A DNA stretch of 64,000 bases from assembly GCA_000442125.1 (NCBI GenBank), contig KE546978.1, positions 1,267,098 to 1,331,097 of the forward strand. The letters run 5' to 3'. The notes below the pieces were generated by a model that saw nothing but the letters and a program-made list of their open reading frames with translations, ran no database searches and was not told where the DNA came from. The DNA comes from Opeltia flavorubescens. Its lineage: Eukaryota > Ascomycota > Lecanoromycetes > Teloschistales > Teloschistaceae. The first letter of the stretch is position 1, and every line of letters begins with the position of its first letter. Positions 1 through 15,100 of this stretch are shown piece by piece. A program made the position numbers and the translations under genes.

Positions 1-2340
1 AATTTATTATAGTTTATATTATAAAAAAACTTTTTAAATAAAAATATATCTTTTATTAATTTAATTTTATAATTATAAAAATATTTTTTAAAAAATATTT
101 TAGTTATTTATTTTAAAAAAATTTTTAAAAAATTATAATAATTAATAAAATAAAAAAACTAAAAGTTTATTTTAAATTTATTAATAAAAATTTTAATAAT
201 ATTAAAAAATAATACTATTATTAATATATAATTAATTAGTTTATAATTTATATAATTATAATTATTTTTTAAAATTTTAATATAAATTATTAAATAAAAT
301 AAAGTTTAAAATATTTAAATAAATATAGATTATAAAAATTTAAATTTTTTTAAATATTTATTAATATTTATTATTAAAAAAATAAAAAAATTTATTATTT
401 AAATTATATATAAAAAATACGAAAAATATTAAATTTATTTATTTAATATTTAAAAATTTTATAAATAATTTTAAAATATTAAATAAATAAATAAATAATT
501 TTTTATAAATAAATATAAATATATTTTAATATTTTTTTTTAATTTAATTAATAATATTTTTTAAATAATTTTAATAATAATAATTGCTTTTAAATATAAA
601 AAAAAAATATTTTTAATTAAATATAAAATTTTATTTATTTAAATAAATATATTTAAAAATAATTAAATAATTTAATTTAAATATTATAAAAAAAAATTAA
701 TTTAATATAATTTTTTAAATAAATAAAAGTAGAATAATAATATTTAATATAAAAAATAAACTTATTATTAATAAAATAAAAAATTTTATTATATTTTAAA
801 TAATAAAAATAAAAATAATTATTATATAAATAAAAAATATAAAATTATTTTTATAGAATTTTATTATAATTAATAAAAATTTATTAATTTCGAATTTTAT
901 AAATTTATTATTAATTATATAAATAATTTATAAAAAAAAATCCTTTAAAAATTTTTAAAAGCGATTTAATTTAAAAATTAAATATTTTTTAATTTTATTA
1001 TAAATTTTATATTTAAAAAAAAAAGCTAGCTATATTATATATAATAATTATTATAAATAATTATTTAAATATAAAAAATACTATTAAAATATTATTTATA
1101 ATATATATAAAATTTAAAGATAAAATATTATTATTTTTATTAATTTTAAATTTTTTATTTATAATAAATATTAATATATTTATAGTATTTTTATTATAAC
1201 TAGTAGTAATAATAGTTTTAATAATAGTTTTAATAATAATAATAATAGTAATAATAAAAATAGAAGCTAATTATTAATTATTACTATTAGAATATTAATT
1301 ATCGGAAATTTTATTATATTATAGGTTTTAAAATTAATAATTAGTATAATAGTTTATAATTCTAAAAATATATTTTTATATAGTATAATAATTAATAAAA
1401 AAAGATAAAATAATTAAATAATTATTAAACTCGCGATTTAAATTATAAATTAAATAATAATATTTAAAATTTTTATTAATTTTAATAATAAATATAAATT
1501 TTATAAAAAAAATTAAATATTTTAAAAAAAATTTATTTTTATATTATAAATATTTTAATTTAATTTAAATATTAATTTTATAGTTTAAATTATTAAAAAT
1601 TAATTTTAATTATTTTTTAATATTTTTAATATTATTAATTTTAAAATTTTTAATATAAAATAAAATTATTAAATTAATAATATTAGTAGTATATAAATAA
1701 ATATATTATATTTAATTATATTTTATTTTATAATAGTTATAATTAATTAAAAATTTAGTATTTATTTATTAATACTAATTATAAAATTTATCGCGGTTTT
1801 TTTTAAAAATTTTAGAGTTAAATTATTTAGGTATTTTTTATATAATAATAATAGTAGTAATTTTAAATATTCGTTTTTTAAATAATTTATTTTATATAAC
1901 TATTAATTATATAATAATTTAGTAATATTTAATATATAAATATTAAAAATCGATTTAAATAATTAATAAAAATTTAACGTATTTATATCTAATATAAATA
2001 AATTTTTAGATTTTAATTATAATTTATTTATAAAAATTAATAAATTATTATAAATAATAAAAGGTAATTATATTATTGTAATTATTAAAAATAGAATTTT
2101 AAAATAATTAAATTAAATTAAAAATTTCGGTTTTATTAAAAATTTTTTTAAATTCGTTATAAATTTTTAAAAAATAAATAAAAACTTTTTTAAAATAATT
2201 ATAATTTATTATTTTTATAAAATAAATATTAATTAAATAAATAATATAATATAATATTATAAAATTAAAAAAATTAATTTAAAAAATATATAAATTTAAA
2301 TTATTAAAATAAATAATATATAAAATATTATATAAAAAAA
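1..2340. repeat. Most extreme A+T zone at the left edge
   Basis: In this stretch G and C are far rarer than in the rest of the block, often only one to five per 60 bases, and CpT, CpC and GpC are scarce too. Past about 2,340 the sequence changes to the CpA-depleted pattern that still retains many C and G. The zone may be older or more heavily mutated, or derived from DNA that was already AT-rich. No gene, repeat unit or motif is discernible in it. Confidence 0.6.
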
Positions 2341-3073
2341 AAAAAAAAAAGGAATTTATTATTAAATAAATATATAAATTATATCTATAGATTTTTTATA
2401 TAAAATTAATTATTAATCGAATATTATAAAAAAACTATTATTTTAAATCTATATACTACTTTTTAAACTATATACGCTGGTATTATACTAATAATTTAAA
2501 CTCGAAGTTGTATAAAATTTTAATAGTTTTAATAATAGGTAAAAAAATATATAAAAATCGGATTATATACAATTAAATAGTCTTTTTTTTTTCTTTTTTA
2601 AAATTTATATAATTTGTATTTACTAGATATTACGGACTATTAATACTCGAATAAAAGAATTATATATTTATAATAATTAAATATAAAATAAGATAAACGT
2701 TTAAAATAATATAAATAAAATAATTTATTAATTATTATTTAAACTAATATTAAAAAATTTAATTTAAAAATTAATTAAAAAAAAAAAAAATTAAAAAAAA
2801 ATAATTGTTTTTTATATTTAAAATTTATTAAAATTTAAACTTTTATTTTTTTACTATTAATAGTCCGATATTATTATATTTTTTTATTTATTGAATTTTT
2901 ATAATATTAAATATATTTAAATAAATAATAACAATAATATAATAGTAAAATACTATATTCTACTATTAATAATATAAAGTTAAATTAATAATAATATTAA
3001 TATTATAATAAAATACTGTATTTTACTTTAAAATCTTTAAAAAATCGCTAGATACTAGCTATTTTATCGTTTA

Positions 3074-4169
3074 GATACCTTTTATAAGCTCGGTCGAGTT
3101 ATAAAATATACTATAAATAATATAAATAAAGCCGGTCTAGTTATTAATTATATATTAAAAATTTTATTTTAAAAAAGATAAAATATTTTTTAAATCTAAT
3201 ATAAACGAAAAATATTTTATTATAAATTAAATATTATTATTATTAAAAGGCTATAAAAATATAAAAACTATAACGCTAATAATAAATAATATAAATACAA
3301 AATTTTTTTTTATAAATTAATAAATTTATAATAAAAAATTAATAAAAATTTTTTTAAAAAACTTTTAACTATAAAATAAATAAAATTATTATTAAAAATA
3401 TAATTATTTAACGGTTAACTAAATTTTAATATATTTTTTTTTTATTATTTTTTATTTTTTTTACTTTTATTTATTTATTTAATTTTTTTTTTTATTATAC
3501 TAACTATTATATTTTTATTAATCTATATTTTTATTTTATTATATTAAATAATCTTTTTATTATAAACTAGAATATTATTATTAAAATTAAATTTTTAAAA
3601 ATAATTATATAGTTAATAATAGCTTACTAGTATTATTAATTCGAAATATAAAAAAAATAAAAAAGAAATTATTAAAAAAAACTATTTAAAGTTTAATATT
3701 AAAAAAAAATATTATATTAAAAAAAAAATAGTTTAATTAAAAAAAAAAAAAAAAAAAACGATATTAAAGTATTATATTAATAAAAAATCGAGTTTTTAAA
3801 ATTTTATCGAAGTTTTTAATAATATTAACGGAGCTTTTTAAAATAAAGGAATAGAATTTATTATAGAATTATATAAAAAAGATTTAATATAAAAAAACTG
3901 ATTAATATATTTATATCTATTTATTTAATTATTATAAACCTTTTAATTTAATTATACTAATAATAAAAATAAATATTTATTATAAAATAGCCTAATTTAA
4001 TAAATAACCTTCCTTTTAATTTTATTAATATAATATTCTGGTTATTATAGCTTTACCGCCTTTATAAACTAATTTAATCGAAATAGGTAACTATAAATAC
4101 TATAAATTGCTATAAACGATCCGTTTTACTACCGGTAAAGTAGATAAAAAGCTTCGTAGAGAATTTCCG
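3074..4169 (+). pseudogene. Possible relic of an adenylate-forming or NRPS-type gene (weak)
   Basis: Two short stop-free fragments on the plus strand recall this enzyme class. At 3,074-3,094 the frame reads DTFYKLG, followed by an in-frame KAGL at 3,128-3,139, which resembles the start and middle of a peptidyl-carrier (thiolation) domain. At 4,131-4,169 the frame reads TGKVDKKLRREFP, which resembles the A10 core of adenylating enzymes (GKxDRxxLR). Both matches are imperfect: the A10-like fragment is one residue short between D and L, and the carrier-like fragment is about three residues short and lacks the serine that holds phosphopantetheine. They lie in different frames. Transposons do not carry these motifs, so if real this would be a RIP-inactivated host duplicate. 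Chance resemblance remains quite possible. Confidence 0.18.
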
Positions 4170-5110
4170 AACGATAAAACGTTAGTAAAATTACTTTAAA
4201 AGTTAGTATATTAATAGAACTGGTTTTAATAATAGAATATTTATAAAGTTTTTATATATTAGTTTATCTATAAATATACTTTTAAATTTTATAATTTATA
4301 AAATTTTAAATAGTTATATATACTAAATATACTATATTTACCTAATATATAAATATATATTATACTCTATAATAAAAATAATATAAATTATTTTTATTTT
4401 AATTATATTTTAATTATATTTTTAATTTAATTTAACCGATATTTTTTAAATTTTTTTAAAATAATTAAAATATTTAAAATTTATATATAAATTTAATATA
4501 TATAAAATTTTATTTATAAAAATATATTATTTTTTTTTAAATATAATATTCGATTAAATAGTTAAATAATTAATTATATTATTTATTTATAATAATTTTA
4601 AATTTTTAAATCGAGTTTTACTATTTTTTTTTATTTTTATCTATTTTATATTCTATAGCCTATTATTTTATTTTAAAATTCTATATTATTATTTATTTTC
4701 GTATTTTTTTCTATTGATTTTAATAATAAAATAGACTTTTTATATTTTTTAATAAAAAAATTTATCTTTAAAAAAAATTTTAATATAAAAATTTTTACTA
4801 GTTTTCGTTTTATTATACTAGTAAATTATTTATATTAAAAATTATTTAAAAAATTAGCAATCGAACGATTAAATTTAATAAAAATTAATAATTATCTTTT
4901 AATTAGTAATTAATAAAGTACTAAAATTTTTTTATATTATATTTATTTAGATTTTTAATTAAATCTTTTTTTTTAATTATAAATTAAAGATTTTTATATT
5001 AGAAATCGTTTAAAAAAAGCCGTATTATTTTTAAATAAAAAATTCTATCGATATTTTTATTATTATCTATATAAATAAATAATAATAGAGGTATTAAATT
5101 TATAAATAAT

Positions 5111-5245
5111 AATTTATTTCTATTAAATTTATTAAAAATAGGTATAAACTCGATTAATAAAAAATCGGAGTTTATAAAAAATAATTTATTTTTATTAAAT
5201 TTATTAAAAATAAATATAAATTTAATTAAAAAAAGATTAAAATTA
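5111..5245 (+). repeat. Two-copy 72-bp tandem duplication
   Basis: A unit beginning at 5,111 (AATTTATTTCTATTAAAT and onward) recurs at 5,183 with differences that are nearly all C/T or G/A, as expected from RIP on each copy. The period of 72 is a multiple of three, so it may come from coding DNA. A diverged similar stretch is suspected near 50,310-50,350 (shared TATCGATATT and TTATTATCTATATAAATAAATA), but low complexity makes that uncertain. Confidence 0.5.
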
Positions 5246-5996
5246 ATAATTAGAAAATTTAATAATATTAATAAATATTTATTAGGAAATTGTAAATAGG
5301 CTTAGGATTTTATTTAAGGCTCGGTAAGCCCTTTAGCGTAAAATTTTCTCTATACCGGCTCTATAAACTTAATACCTAGTATTATATAAACGCAATATTA
5401 TTATATAATACTATATACTAAATATAGCGGTAATTTTAATAAAAGTTCTCTTATTAAATAATATAAATAATAAAAGCTATATTTATAATTTTTATTATTT
5501 TAAACTATTCTATTAACCGTAGCTTTTAATCTATAAAATCGCTTTTTATTATTAAATTTACTCTATATTCTATAGATTTAATTCTATTATATATCGGAAA
5601 ATTAAAAAAAAAAAAGCCTCTTTTAAATAAAATCTATAGAGACGCCTTTATCTATAAGTTATCTTTTACCCGTAAATAATTAATATTTTTAATAAACTAG
5701 TTCGTTAAATCGTCTAATAGAAATAAACTATATATACTCTAACGATTTTATCGATTTTATTTTTAATTAACTTTTTTAAAATTTATTTTTTCCTATTTTA
5801 AATTTTTAAATAAATCTACTAATATAATTTATTAAATTATATATAAATAATTATATATTATTAAATAAAACTTTACTAATTTTTATAAAATATTAATAAA
5901 ATATAATACTTTAAAAAACCTTTATATAATTTAAAAATAGAGTTTAAAGAATATTAAATAAAAAAAATAGAGGATATTAATTTTATAATAATAAAT

Positions 5997-6270
5997 ATAT
6001 TAATAAAATATAGCCTATTTTTAAATAAATATTATTTTATTATATATAATATTGTATATATTTATATTATTCTAAAATCTATTATATAAAATCCTAAATA
6101 TAATTACTACTATTTAATAAAATCTTGTAATTAAATAAAATAAAGATTTAAATACTAGCGTTTTCCTAGAAAATTTTACTAATATAAAAATTCGCGAAAA
6201 TATCGGCTTTATAAATCGCCCCGGATTTAAAATTATTAAAACTACTATTAACTTCTATATAAATTATTTC
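5997..6270 (+). repeat. Dispersed repeat family, copy A
   Basis: About 274 bp that aligns almost without gaps to 38,117-38,390 in the same orientation. The shared landmarks include ATATTAATAAAA at the start, TTTTTAAATAAAT near the beginning and the stretch around CTATTAACTTCTATATAAA at the end; most differences are transitions. It is part of a degraded transposable element of a class I cannot assign. Similarity fades beyond 6,270. Confidence 0.65.
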
Positions 6271-9200
6271 CTTTTCGATTTTAATTTAAATAAAACGATA
6301 TACTATTATTATATTAATATTTCGATTTATTATATACCGATATAGTTTAATAAACTATAATTTAAATTTATTAAATTATAAAAAGGTAATAATACTTTAA
6401 TAAATTTTTAAACTAATTATTATTAAATATTAATAAATTAATTATAGGTTTAAATTTAATTAAATTTTATTACTAGTTTTTTAAATTCTAGTAAGCGAGG
6501 TAATTAAAGAATTTATTATTAAAAAAAAGTATAGTAAATTTTAATATAATATCCGGAAGTTATAACGCGATAAAATCTAATAGAATATTTATACTAGCGA
6601 GTTATTAAACCGCGAATAAATCCTTTTATTTATATTATTATTATTATTATAGCTAATAAAATAATAATAAACGCTTTAAAATAATTATAATAAAGTTAAA
6701 TAGTACTAAAATAAATTATTAACCTTATATTTTATTTTTTAAATTTACTCTTTTTTATATTTTAAACCTCGCTTCTATAGAATTTAATTTAAACTATTTT
6801 TCCTAAATTTTTTATTTAAATTAAATACTCTATTCTCTTTATATAAGAGAAGTAACTTTTATTAATTGTTAAAACTAAAATCGAAACTAATTTAAAAAAC
6901 TTAAAACGAGGTTTAATTAACTAGAAAATAAAAAAAAAAAAAATTAAATTTAAATATTCGGTTAATTTTTTTATTAAGGAATTTAAAAAGCTAGAGATAA
7001 ATTATATAATTAAAAAAAGTAGTATTTTATTTAATATTATAAAAAACGGCGTTAATAAAAAAGATAATTTTAATAAAAATAATATTATAGTAAATAGAAA
7101 AAATTAATTATAAATAGTCTATATTTTTTAAACTCGCTAGATAATTAATAGGACTTAATATTATTATAGTATTATATAAAATAGAAAAAATAAAGCCCTC
7201 GGTTTATTTTAAACGCGTAAAAGGCTTTTTATAAAAAAAAAATTTTAGCGGTAAGATTAAAATAAATAAAAAGGAATAGTTTTAATTAATATATAAGTAT
7301 TTAGTATTATTTTAGTTATAGTTAATTATAAAATTTTAAAATAAAAGTATTATTTATTAACGGGTATATAATCGAAGCACTCCGCTATATAAAATTCGGG
7401 CTAATATTAATAAAGGCGTTTAACCGGTGGTAAAACGTAGAATAAATAGCTTTAATAAAAAAAATATCGGCGATATACTTTATAAAAGAGAGAGAATATA
7501 AAAATATAAGCTAACTTTAATAATTTTAATAGCGGTAGCCAGTTTAATAAAACTATTTTATATAATATTTAATTATATAATTAACTTAATATTACTAATT
7601 AGATTATTATCTATTTAATATTATTTTATCTAATTTCTTTTATTTTTATAGCTTCTATTTTTTTATAAATATTATTAAATATTTATTTAATATTTTTAAT
7701 AATAGGCTTTATTTAATAAATTAATTTCTATATTAACTTAATTTATTAAACCGCTATAGCGTTTTATATAACTTTCCGGTTAGATATTTAAAAGGCCCGC
7801 GAATATTTTTTTACTAATTGGATACTCTAATTAATAAAGTTTTTATTATATAGCTTATTATATTTATTAAAATTAATAATATAGTTAATAAAAAACTAGG
7901 TAGAGTTATAACTTTTATTTTTCGTTTATAACGTTATTAGAACTAGATATACGCTTTTTTTAATTATTAATATAAGGTATATATATCTATATAATAAATT
8001 TTATAGATATTTAATTATATTAATTAACTATTACTTTATTTTAATTATATTATAAATTAGGTTTAAAATACCGCCGTTTTAAAAATAAAATATTTCGATT
8101 AAAGCTCTAATATAGCGTTTATAATAAAAAGGCCTTTTTTTTTTTTTTAAAACTTTATAGTCGATTATTATAAATAATAGTTCAAAAATTTCTATTTTTA
8201 TATTATCTCTAACCTCGGTTAAATTATTTAAATACGCCCTTTTTAATCCGCGGGTTAATTATTATTAAATTTATATATTATCTCGCTTTTAATTATTTAA
8301 ACGCCCTTTTTATATTAGCGAATAATAGATTATATTTTAAACTAATCTATTAGTATTAGTTATATTAGAACTATCCGGTTTTTAAATAGTAGCCGAGGTA
8401 TATAAATAAATTATATAGTTAGTAGTTTATATTTTATCCTTTATTAAAGGTATAATATAAATACGTTCGCTATTAATATTAAAACTATATTTTTAAAACT
8501 TTTAAAAAAAAACTACTACCGTTTATATTAATAAAGAAATTCTAAATATTTTCTTTATAATATATATTATATACTAAATACGGTTACTTTAAATTTTAAT
8601 ACCGTATAATTAATACTAATCTATTTAAAAGAGTTATTAACCTAAATTTAATAGATTTATTACCTGTAATATTTTAGTAACTTATAGTTTAATTAATACT
8701 AGTTTTATATTTTATTCCTTTTTATTTTGAAATATTAACTATTTTTTTATCGCTATTAATTTAATACGCTTTATATTATAATATAGAAACTAAATTAAAA
8801 AATCTTTAAAATTCGTTAAATCCTACTAGTCCTTTAGTAAATACTTATAATATACTTCCTAATATTTAGTATTAAAACTATCCGGAATACTAAATAATTA
8901 AATTAATATTAAATAATATAATATTAAATATTATTTTATAAAATTAAAAGTTTAATTAACGCGGAATTAATTAAAAGCCGTGTTTTTTAATTTATTTATA
9001 CGGTAATAAATATAGTTTAAATACTCTAAAATCTTTTTATTTTATATTTATAACCTATTAATATTATAAAATCTACTATAGTTCGAATAAAAAGTATAAC
9101 CGCCGGATAATTTTTTAATAACGGCGCTATTATAAAAATAATCTACCGCGATATAGCTTTAAATTCTATTCTAATCTATTATATAATAATATTAAATTTT

Positions 9201-11882
9201 TAAAAGGTTTTTAACCTTAAATAACTAGATATAAATTAAAAATAACGGTCTAGTTATTTAAAACTAGTAGTATTATTAATTAATAGAAATTACCCTTTAA
9301 TTTTTTTAATTTTTGAAATAATAAATTCTAATAGTTTAAAGAGCTATTATTCTATTAAATACTCGCTAAAAATATTTTTTATAATCTAGTAAAGGGGGTT
9401 ATTAAAGAATACGTTATAAATATTTATATATAAAAATTTCTAAACGAAATTCTATTTTTTATATAACTATAAATTTAATATTTTAAGTATTACTATTCGC
9501 TATTATTATTTAATCTATATCCGGGTTTTTTTATAGGTTCGCTAAAATTATTATCCTTTTAAATTTTCCTTTTTATCTAGAAATACTTTATACGCGGGAT
9601 AATACCGGTTTATTTTTACTTTTATTATTAAAGCTTACTTTTTATAATTAATTATTATTATTATAATAATTAAATAATAATATCGGATTTATCTATTAGT
9701 ATAACGCTATTTAATACTAGTTTTACCTGTTTTTTTTATTGTTATTATTACTATTAATTATATATTAACGGAATATAAATATCTAACTAACGTTTAAAAA
9801 TAGTTTTTATTATAAAATAGTATATTTTTATTTTAAAATTACTCTTTTAGTCTTTAATAATAGGGATAAACCCGGCTAGTAAAGTTTTAAAGACTATTTA
9901 TTTCTATTAAATTAATTTAACTAGATTACCGATTATTATATATATAGGCTAAATAATTATATTATTATATATTTATATTAGCTATATTTTATTTATTACT
10001 AATAGGATAGGAATAATTATTAATCTATAGAGAAACTTTTTCTATTTATTCTACTATCAGTCCGCCGTCTATATATTACTATATATTTTCTTTTTTTTTT
10101 AATTAAAACCCGAGTAGGTATATAAATAAAATAAAATATAAATAGCTTATATCTAATTAAAAATTCTAAAATATTAAGAATATTTCGGTATATAACTATA
10201 TAATATTTAATATTAATATTAAAATAATCCTTTTAATTAATAAAAGTAGTTTTTATTAATATATTATTTTTAACTCTATAAATTATATTATATATCTAAT
10301 ATAACTATTAATCTCTATTAGTAAAGTTTAATTAAACGAATAATTTAAATATTTTTAAATTTTTAAATAGTTTTTTTATATTATTTTTAAATATTTAAAA
10401 TTAATAAATTAACTAGCGAATTTAAATTTAGCCGCTAAATTAAAGGAATAAAAGAGTCTATAATCCGTATATTTATAATCTCGATTATTTAAACTACTCT
10501 AGTTTTTTATAAAAAGGTCGAGCTCGTTTTTACTATTTATATTATAGTAGCTTCGTATATTTTAATAAATATAAAAAAATAGAATCTAGCTAAAATATTA
10601 ATAATTATATATATATATTTTAAGTTTAATAGCTTCGAATAAAATATTACTAGAGTTATTATAAGTTATCCGGCTTTTTTTAATATAGAATAATACTTAA
10701 TATCTATTACTTTTAAAGATAATAATATTTTTAATTTATACTATATAGATATAATTTTATTTATATTTAGATTTTTATTATTATTAATATTAATATTATT
10801 TTATATTATATTATCCTTAAATAAACTACTACTACTAAATAATTCTACCTATATTTTTTTAGTCTTAATAAGTACTATTAATATATATAAAATTAAAGGC
10901 TGTATATAATTATATATTAATATTAAATCCGCAGTCCTCTATTTATTTAGATTATTTATTAGTTTTAGTATCTTTCGATATATTTCCCCTATTTAAACTT
11001 TATACTATTATTTATAATAATTAAAATCTCGCGACGCGTTAAACTCTCGTTTATAATAAATATAGGTAAATAGTATTAAGGTATATTTAAAATAGATATT
11101 AAGCTGTATTTTATATCGAATCTAATTATATAAAAAAAACGGGTAATTTATTTACTAATCTAGGCTAGATTTAATATAGCGTTAATCTTTTAGAAAATTG
11201 TTTTATTTTTATCTTTATAATTAATAAACTTAAATCTTTTATAGATTTAATATTAGAATTAAACTATAAACTTATTTAAACCGTTTTAAAATATTTATTA
11301 ATAAAAACTATTTAAATAGTAGACTATATAATAAATAATAATATAGATATTATATAATATTTATATTATACTCGATATTTAATAATAGTATATAGAATTT
11401 TAAAATAGATTTTAATTATCCTTACTATTAAATAAATCGTTAATAATATTTTTAAATAATATTTTTTAAATTTTATTCTATCTAAATCTATTTTTTAACT
11501 AGTATTTAAATTTATATTAAAAGTTCTATTAAAGCTTTTTATTCTCGATTATATTTATATAATCTATTATACTATATTAAAAATCCTTTAACTCTTGATA
11601 TATAATAATATTATACTTCTTGTATTTTTAACGGTTTAATTTAATAATATAGTTTTTATTTTTTTTTATTACTCTAATACTATTAATAAAAGTTTTATAA
11701 ATATTATTAGTAGTACTACTAGTTAGATCTATAAATCGGAAAAATAAATCTATATTGATATATATATTTATATAGTTTTTATATAGTATAAAACGCTTAA
11801 ATCGGCTATTAGTAAAAGATATTACTAAAATTAAAATAGGTAAGCCTATAATATAGCAGCTATTAAAGCTATTTTTATCTAA

Positions 11883-12122
11883 ATTAATCGATTTATATCT
11901 AATTTTAAAATATATAATAAACGGGTCGTAATATATAATTATAGCGAGGTATATATAAAATTTGCATTTATTATATTTATAAATATAAATATTATTATTA
12001 TAAAGTATTTAGAACTAGAATTTATCGCTATTACTTTTTTAATTCTAATATATAATTTTAAATACCTCGCTTCTCTAAACTTTAAAATTAATATTATAGT
12101 TTCTATTATCGGCGCTAATAAA
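11883..12122 (+). other. Stop-free relic frame of 80 codons in the RIP block
   Basis: One plus-strand frame stays open for 80 codons in DNA where a stop is expected roughly every ten codons. It begins after a TAA and ends at TAA 12,123-12,125, with no ATG. The residues are dominated by I, Y, N, F and K, as expected when T, V and M codons are converted by C-to-T and G-to-A changes. It probably marks the coding strand of a decayed gene or element. I do not recognise the family. Confidence 0.35.
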
Positions 12123-15100
12123 TAAGTCGTATATTATATAAGTAATTTCTTTAAAAAGAACCGGGAATAAAATATAATATACTTAAATAATAGTTTATTT
12201 AATATTTTAAAACTATATATTAAAGTTTAATTTTATTTTATTATTAAATAGCTTTAATTTACTATAATCGGTTATATATTATTCGATCTATTATATAATA
12301 TTATAATAACTAATAGATAATTAAAATAAGTTTAAGTATATAAAATTTAAATTTAATATAAAAAACCGTTTTAATATTTAATTATATAATTAATTATAAT
12401 AGAATAAATATTAAATAAATATAATAAATATAATAAATATTATATTTAAATCGATATTTAATTTTATTTTTTAGATTTAATAGAATTTTATAATAATAAA
12501 TAAAATATATATTATAATAAATTTTTTAACTCTAACTGATTAATAATTTATATTAAATAAAAAAAAATTTTATATAAATATTTAAATTAAAGCCGGTAAT
12601 ATATTATATTTTTAATATCCTATATTAATATATACTATAAGTATTCGTTTTTTCTTTAAAATAATAAAAAGTATATTAAAAAAAGGTTAATATATTACTA
12701 TATTATTAAACCCTTCTATTTATTTTAATTATCTAGTAAATTATAATAATCGGTAGTATAAAAAAAAATAGAAGAGCTTGAGATTTAAAAGTATAGTTTT
12801 TAATATATTTTTAAAAAAAATCGAAAATAGATATTTAAATATTTTAAAGGATAATTATAATTAAATTTTTAAAAAAGTATTTAATTAATAATAGAAGCGT
12901 TATTTATAGCGTATATAATATATATAATTATTAAAATAAATAAGTATACTTTATATTAAAAATATATTAAAAATTTATAATAGCTTATTATTAGTATTAA
13001 ATAAATTATAAAATTTATAATTAATAATATATATTAATATATTAAAAATAATATTATTAGTTCTAATATAGGTTTAAACCCGATTATAGTAAAAAAAAAA
13101 TTATATTTTTTTTATAAATAGATTTAAAAAAACTAGTTTTAGTATTATTATTCCTTTATTATTAATTATAATAATCGATTACTATAATTAATAAACTATC
13201 TAGAAATCTATATACCGACGTTTATAATATATCTTTACTATTAAATATAAAAGAAGTTTAAATATATCCTCTCGCGTATAATAATTAATATTTTCGATTA
13301 TAAATAATATAATTTATTATTTAATTTATTTAGCTTTATTAATTATTTTTAGATTATTATTACTTTTTTTCTTTTTCTTTACTAAATTATTACCGTTATA
13401 TAATTTCTTAAATATCTAATCTTTAATAATATTAAAACTTTTTATTAAAATATCTATCTATTTTTTTATTATATTACTATTTATAAATATATATTCTATT
13501 ATAAAATTAATAGTCTAAAATTCGAATATTTAAAAAATAGCTTTTTAATCTAGTCGCTAGATTTTATATTTCGTTTATTCGATTACTTGGATACTCTATT
13601 TAAATTCCTATTAGAATAGGTATTTTATATAATAAAAATCTAGTTTAATACCAATAATTTTAATTTTAATTAAGTATTAAAGTAAATATAATTCGGTTTT
13701 TTATAATACTAGCCTATTAATTAGTTATATACCGTTTTTTTTTATAAATTTTATATATATTTAGGCCGCTATCGATTTAAACTATTTATTTAAAATAAAT
13801 ATAACTTTAATACCTTTAATTTAATAGAGATATTATAGTATTATTTAGTAATAAAAATAAATAAAAAGGCTACTGAAGTTTACCTAGTATAGTATATATA
13901 TTAATATATTACTAGTATATATTAAAACAATTTTCCTATTTTATTTTTAATAGTTATCTAATTAGTATTTAAAGGCTTCTATTTTTAAATTTTCGTTAAA
14001 GTTATAGATTTTATCTAAATAAACCTAATATAAATACTATAAATCCGCTTTTAAAGTATATAATAAACCTGGTATTATTTTTAACCGATTATTTTTTTTT
14101 TTAACTAATTCTATAAAAGTATACTTTAATTTTATAATATTGTTAATTTTATTTAAAATTAACCAGGAACTTTAAATATACGATTAGAAAATCCCTTTAG
14201 CTATAATTTTTATAGTAAACTTTTTAGAAAATATAAATTTATTATTATCTCGAATATATTTATATTTATTTTTAAGAATTTTTTTATAATATTTAATATA
14301 GTTTTTATTTTTTTTATTAAAAATTTAGATATATTTTTTTTTTAGCTTTATTTAAATTTATATATAGTTGTTAAAAAATAGTTTTAATAGAAATTTTTAA
14401 CTAAATAGTAAATCCGGTTTTTATATAATTACTAATTATTTTATAAAGGTCTATATAGTATTAAAAAAATATCTAGAATTTCTCTCTATAATAGGTCCCG
14501 AGAATATCTATTTATAGATTCTATATAATTCGTTTAATATAATTAAATTATATTTTTTAAAATACTAATAATAGATATTAAACTTGGGCTATTCTAAAAC
14601 TTTTAATACTATTTTATTTTAATTTTATCCGGATTTAATTATTATTATTTATATTTAAACTATTATATTATATATATTAATATTAAAAGGCGTACTAATA
14701 ATAAACTAAATTTTAATTTTTTTCTACCTGATTATTATAAAGATCCGATATATCTAATTAATAGTATTAATAATTAAATAAGCTTTATTAAAAAAAATTC
14801 TCGTTTAAAAAATAGAAGTTTTATAGTCCTTTAATATTATAAAAGGTAAAGATAATTAAAAATATTTATTTACTATTTAATTATAATAGCTACTGTAAAA
14901 TATTATATAGAATATTTTAATTTTTTTTTTAGTTTTTTATATATCCTTTAATATTATATAAAAGAATTTTTTAATTTTTAAATATTTTAGAATAAATTTA
15001 TAATTGTTATATATATAGGTAAATCGATATTTTAAATCTGGATTTTTATAATTTAAATAATAGATATAATTATTAAACTATTTATAGATTAAACTCGCGG

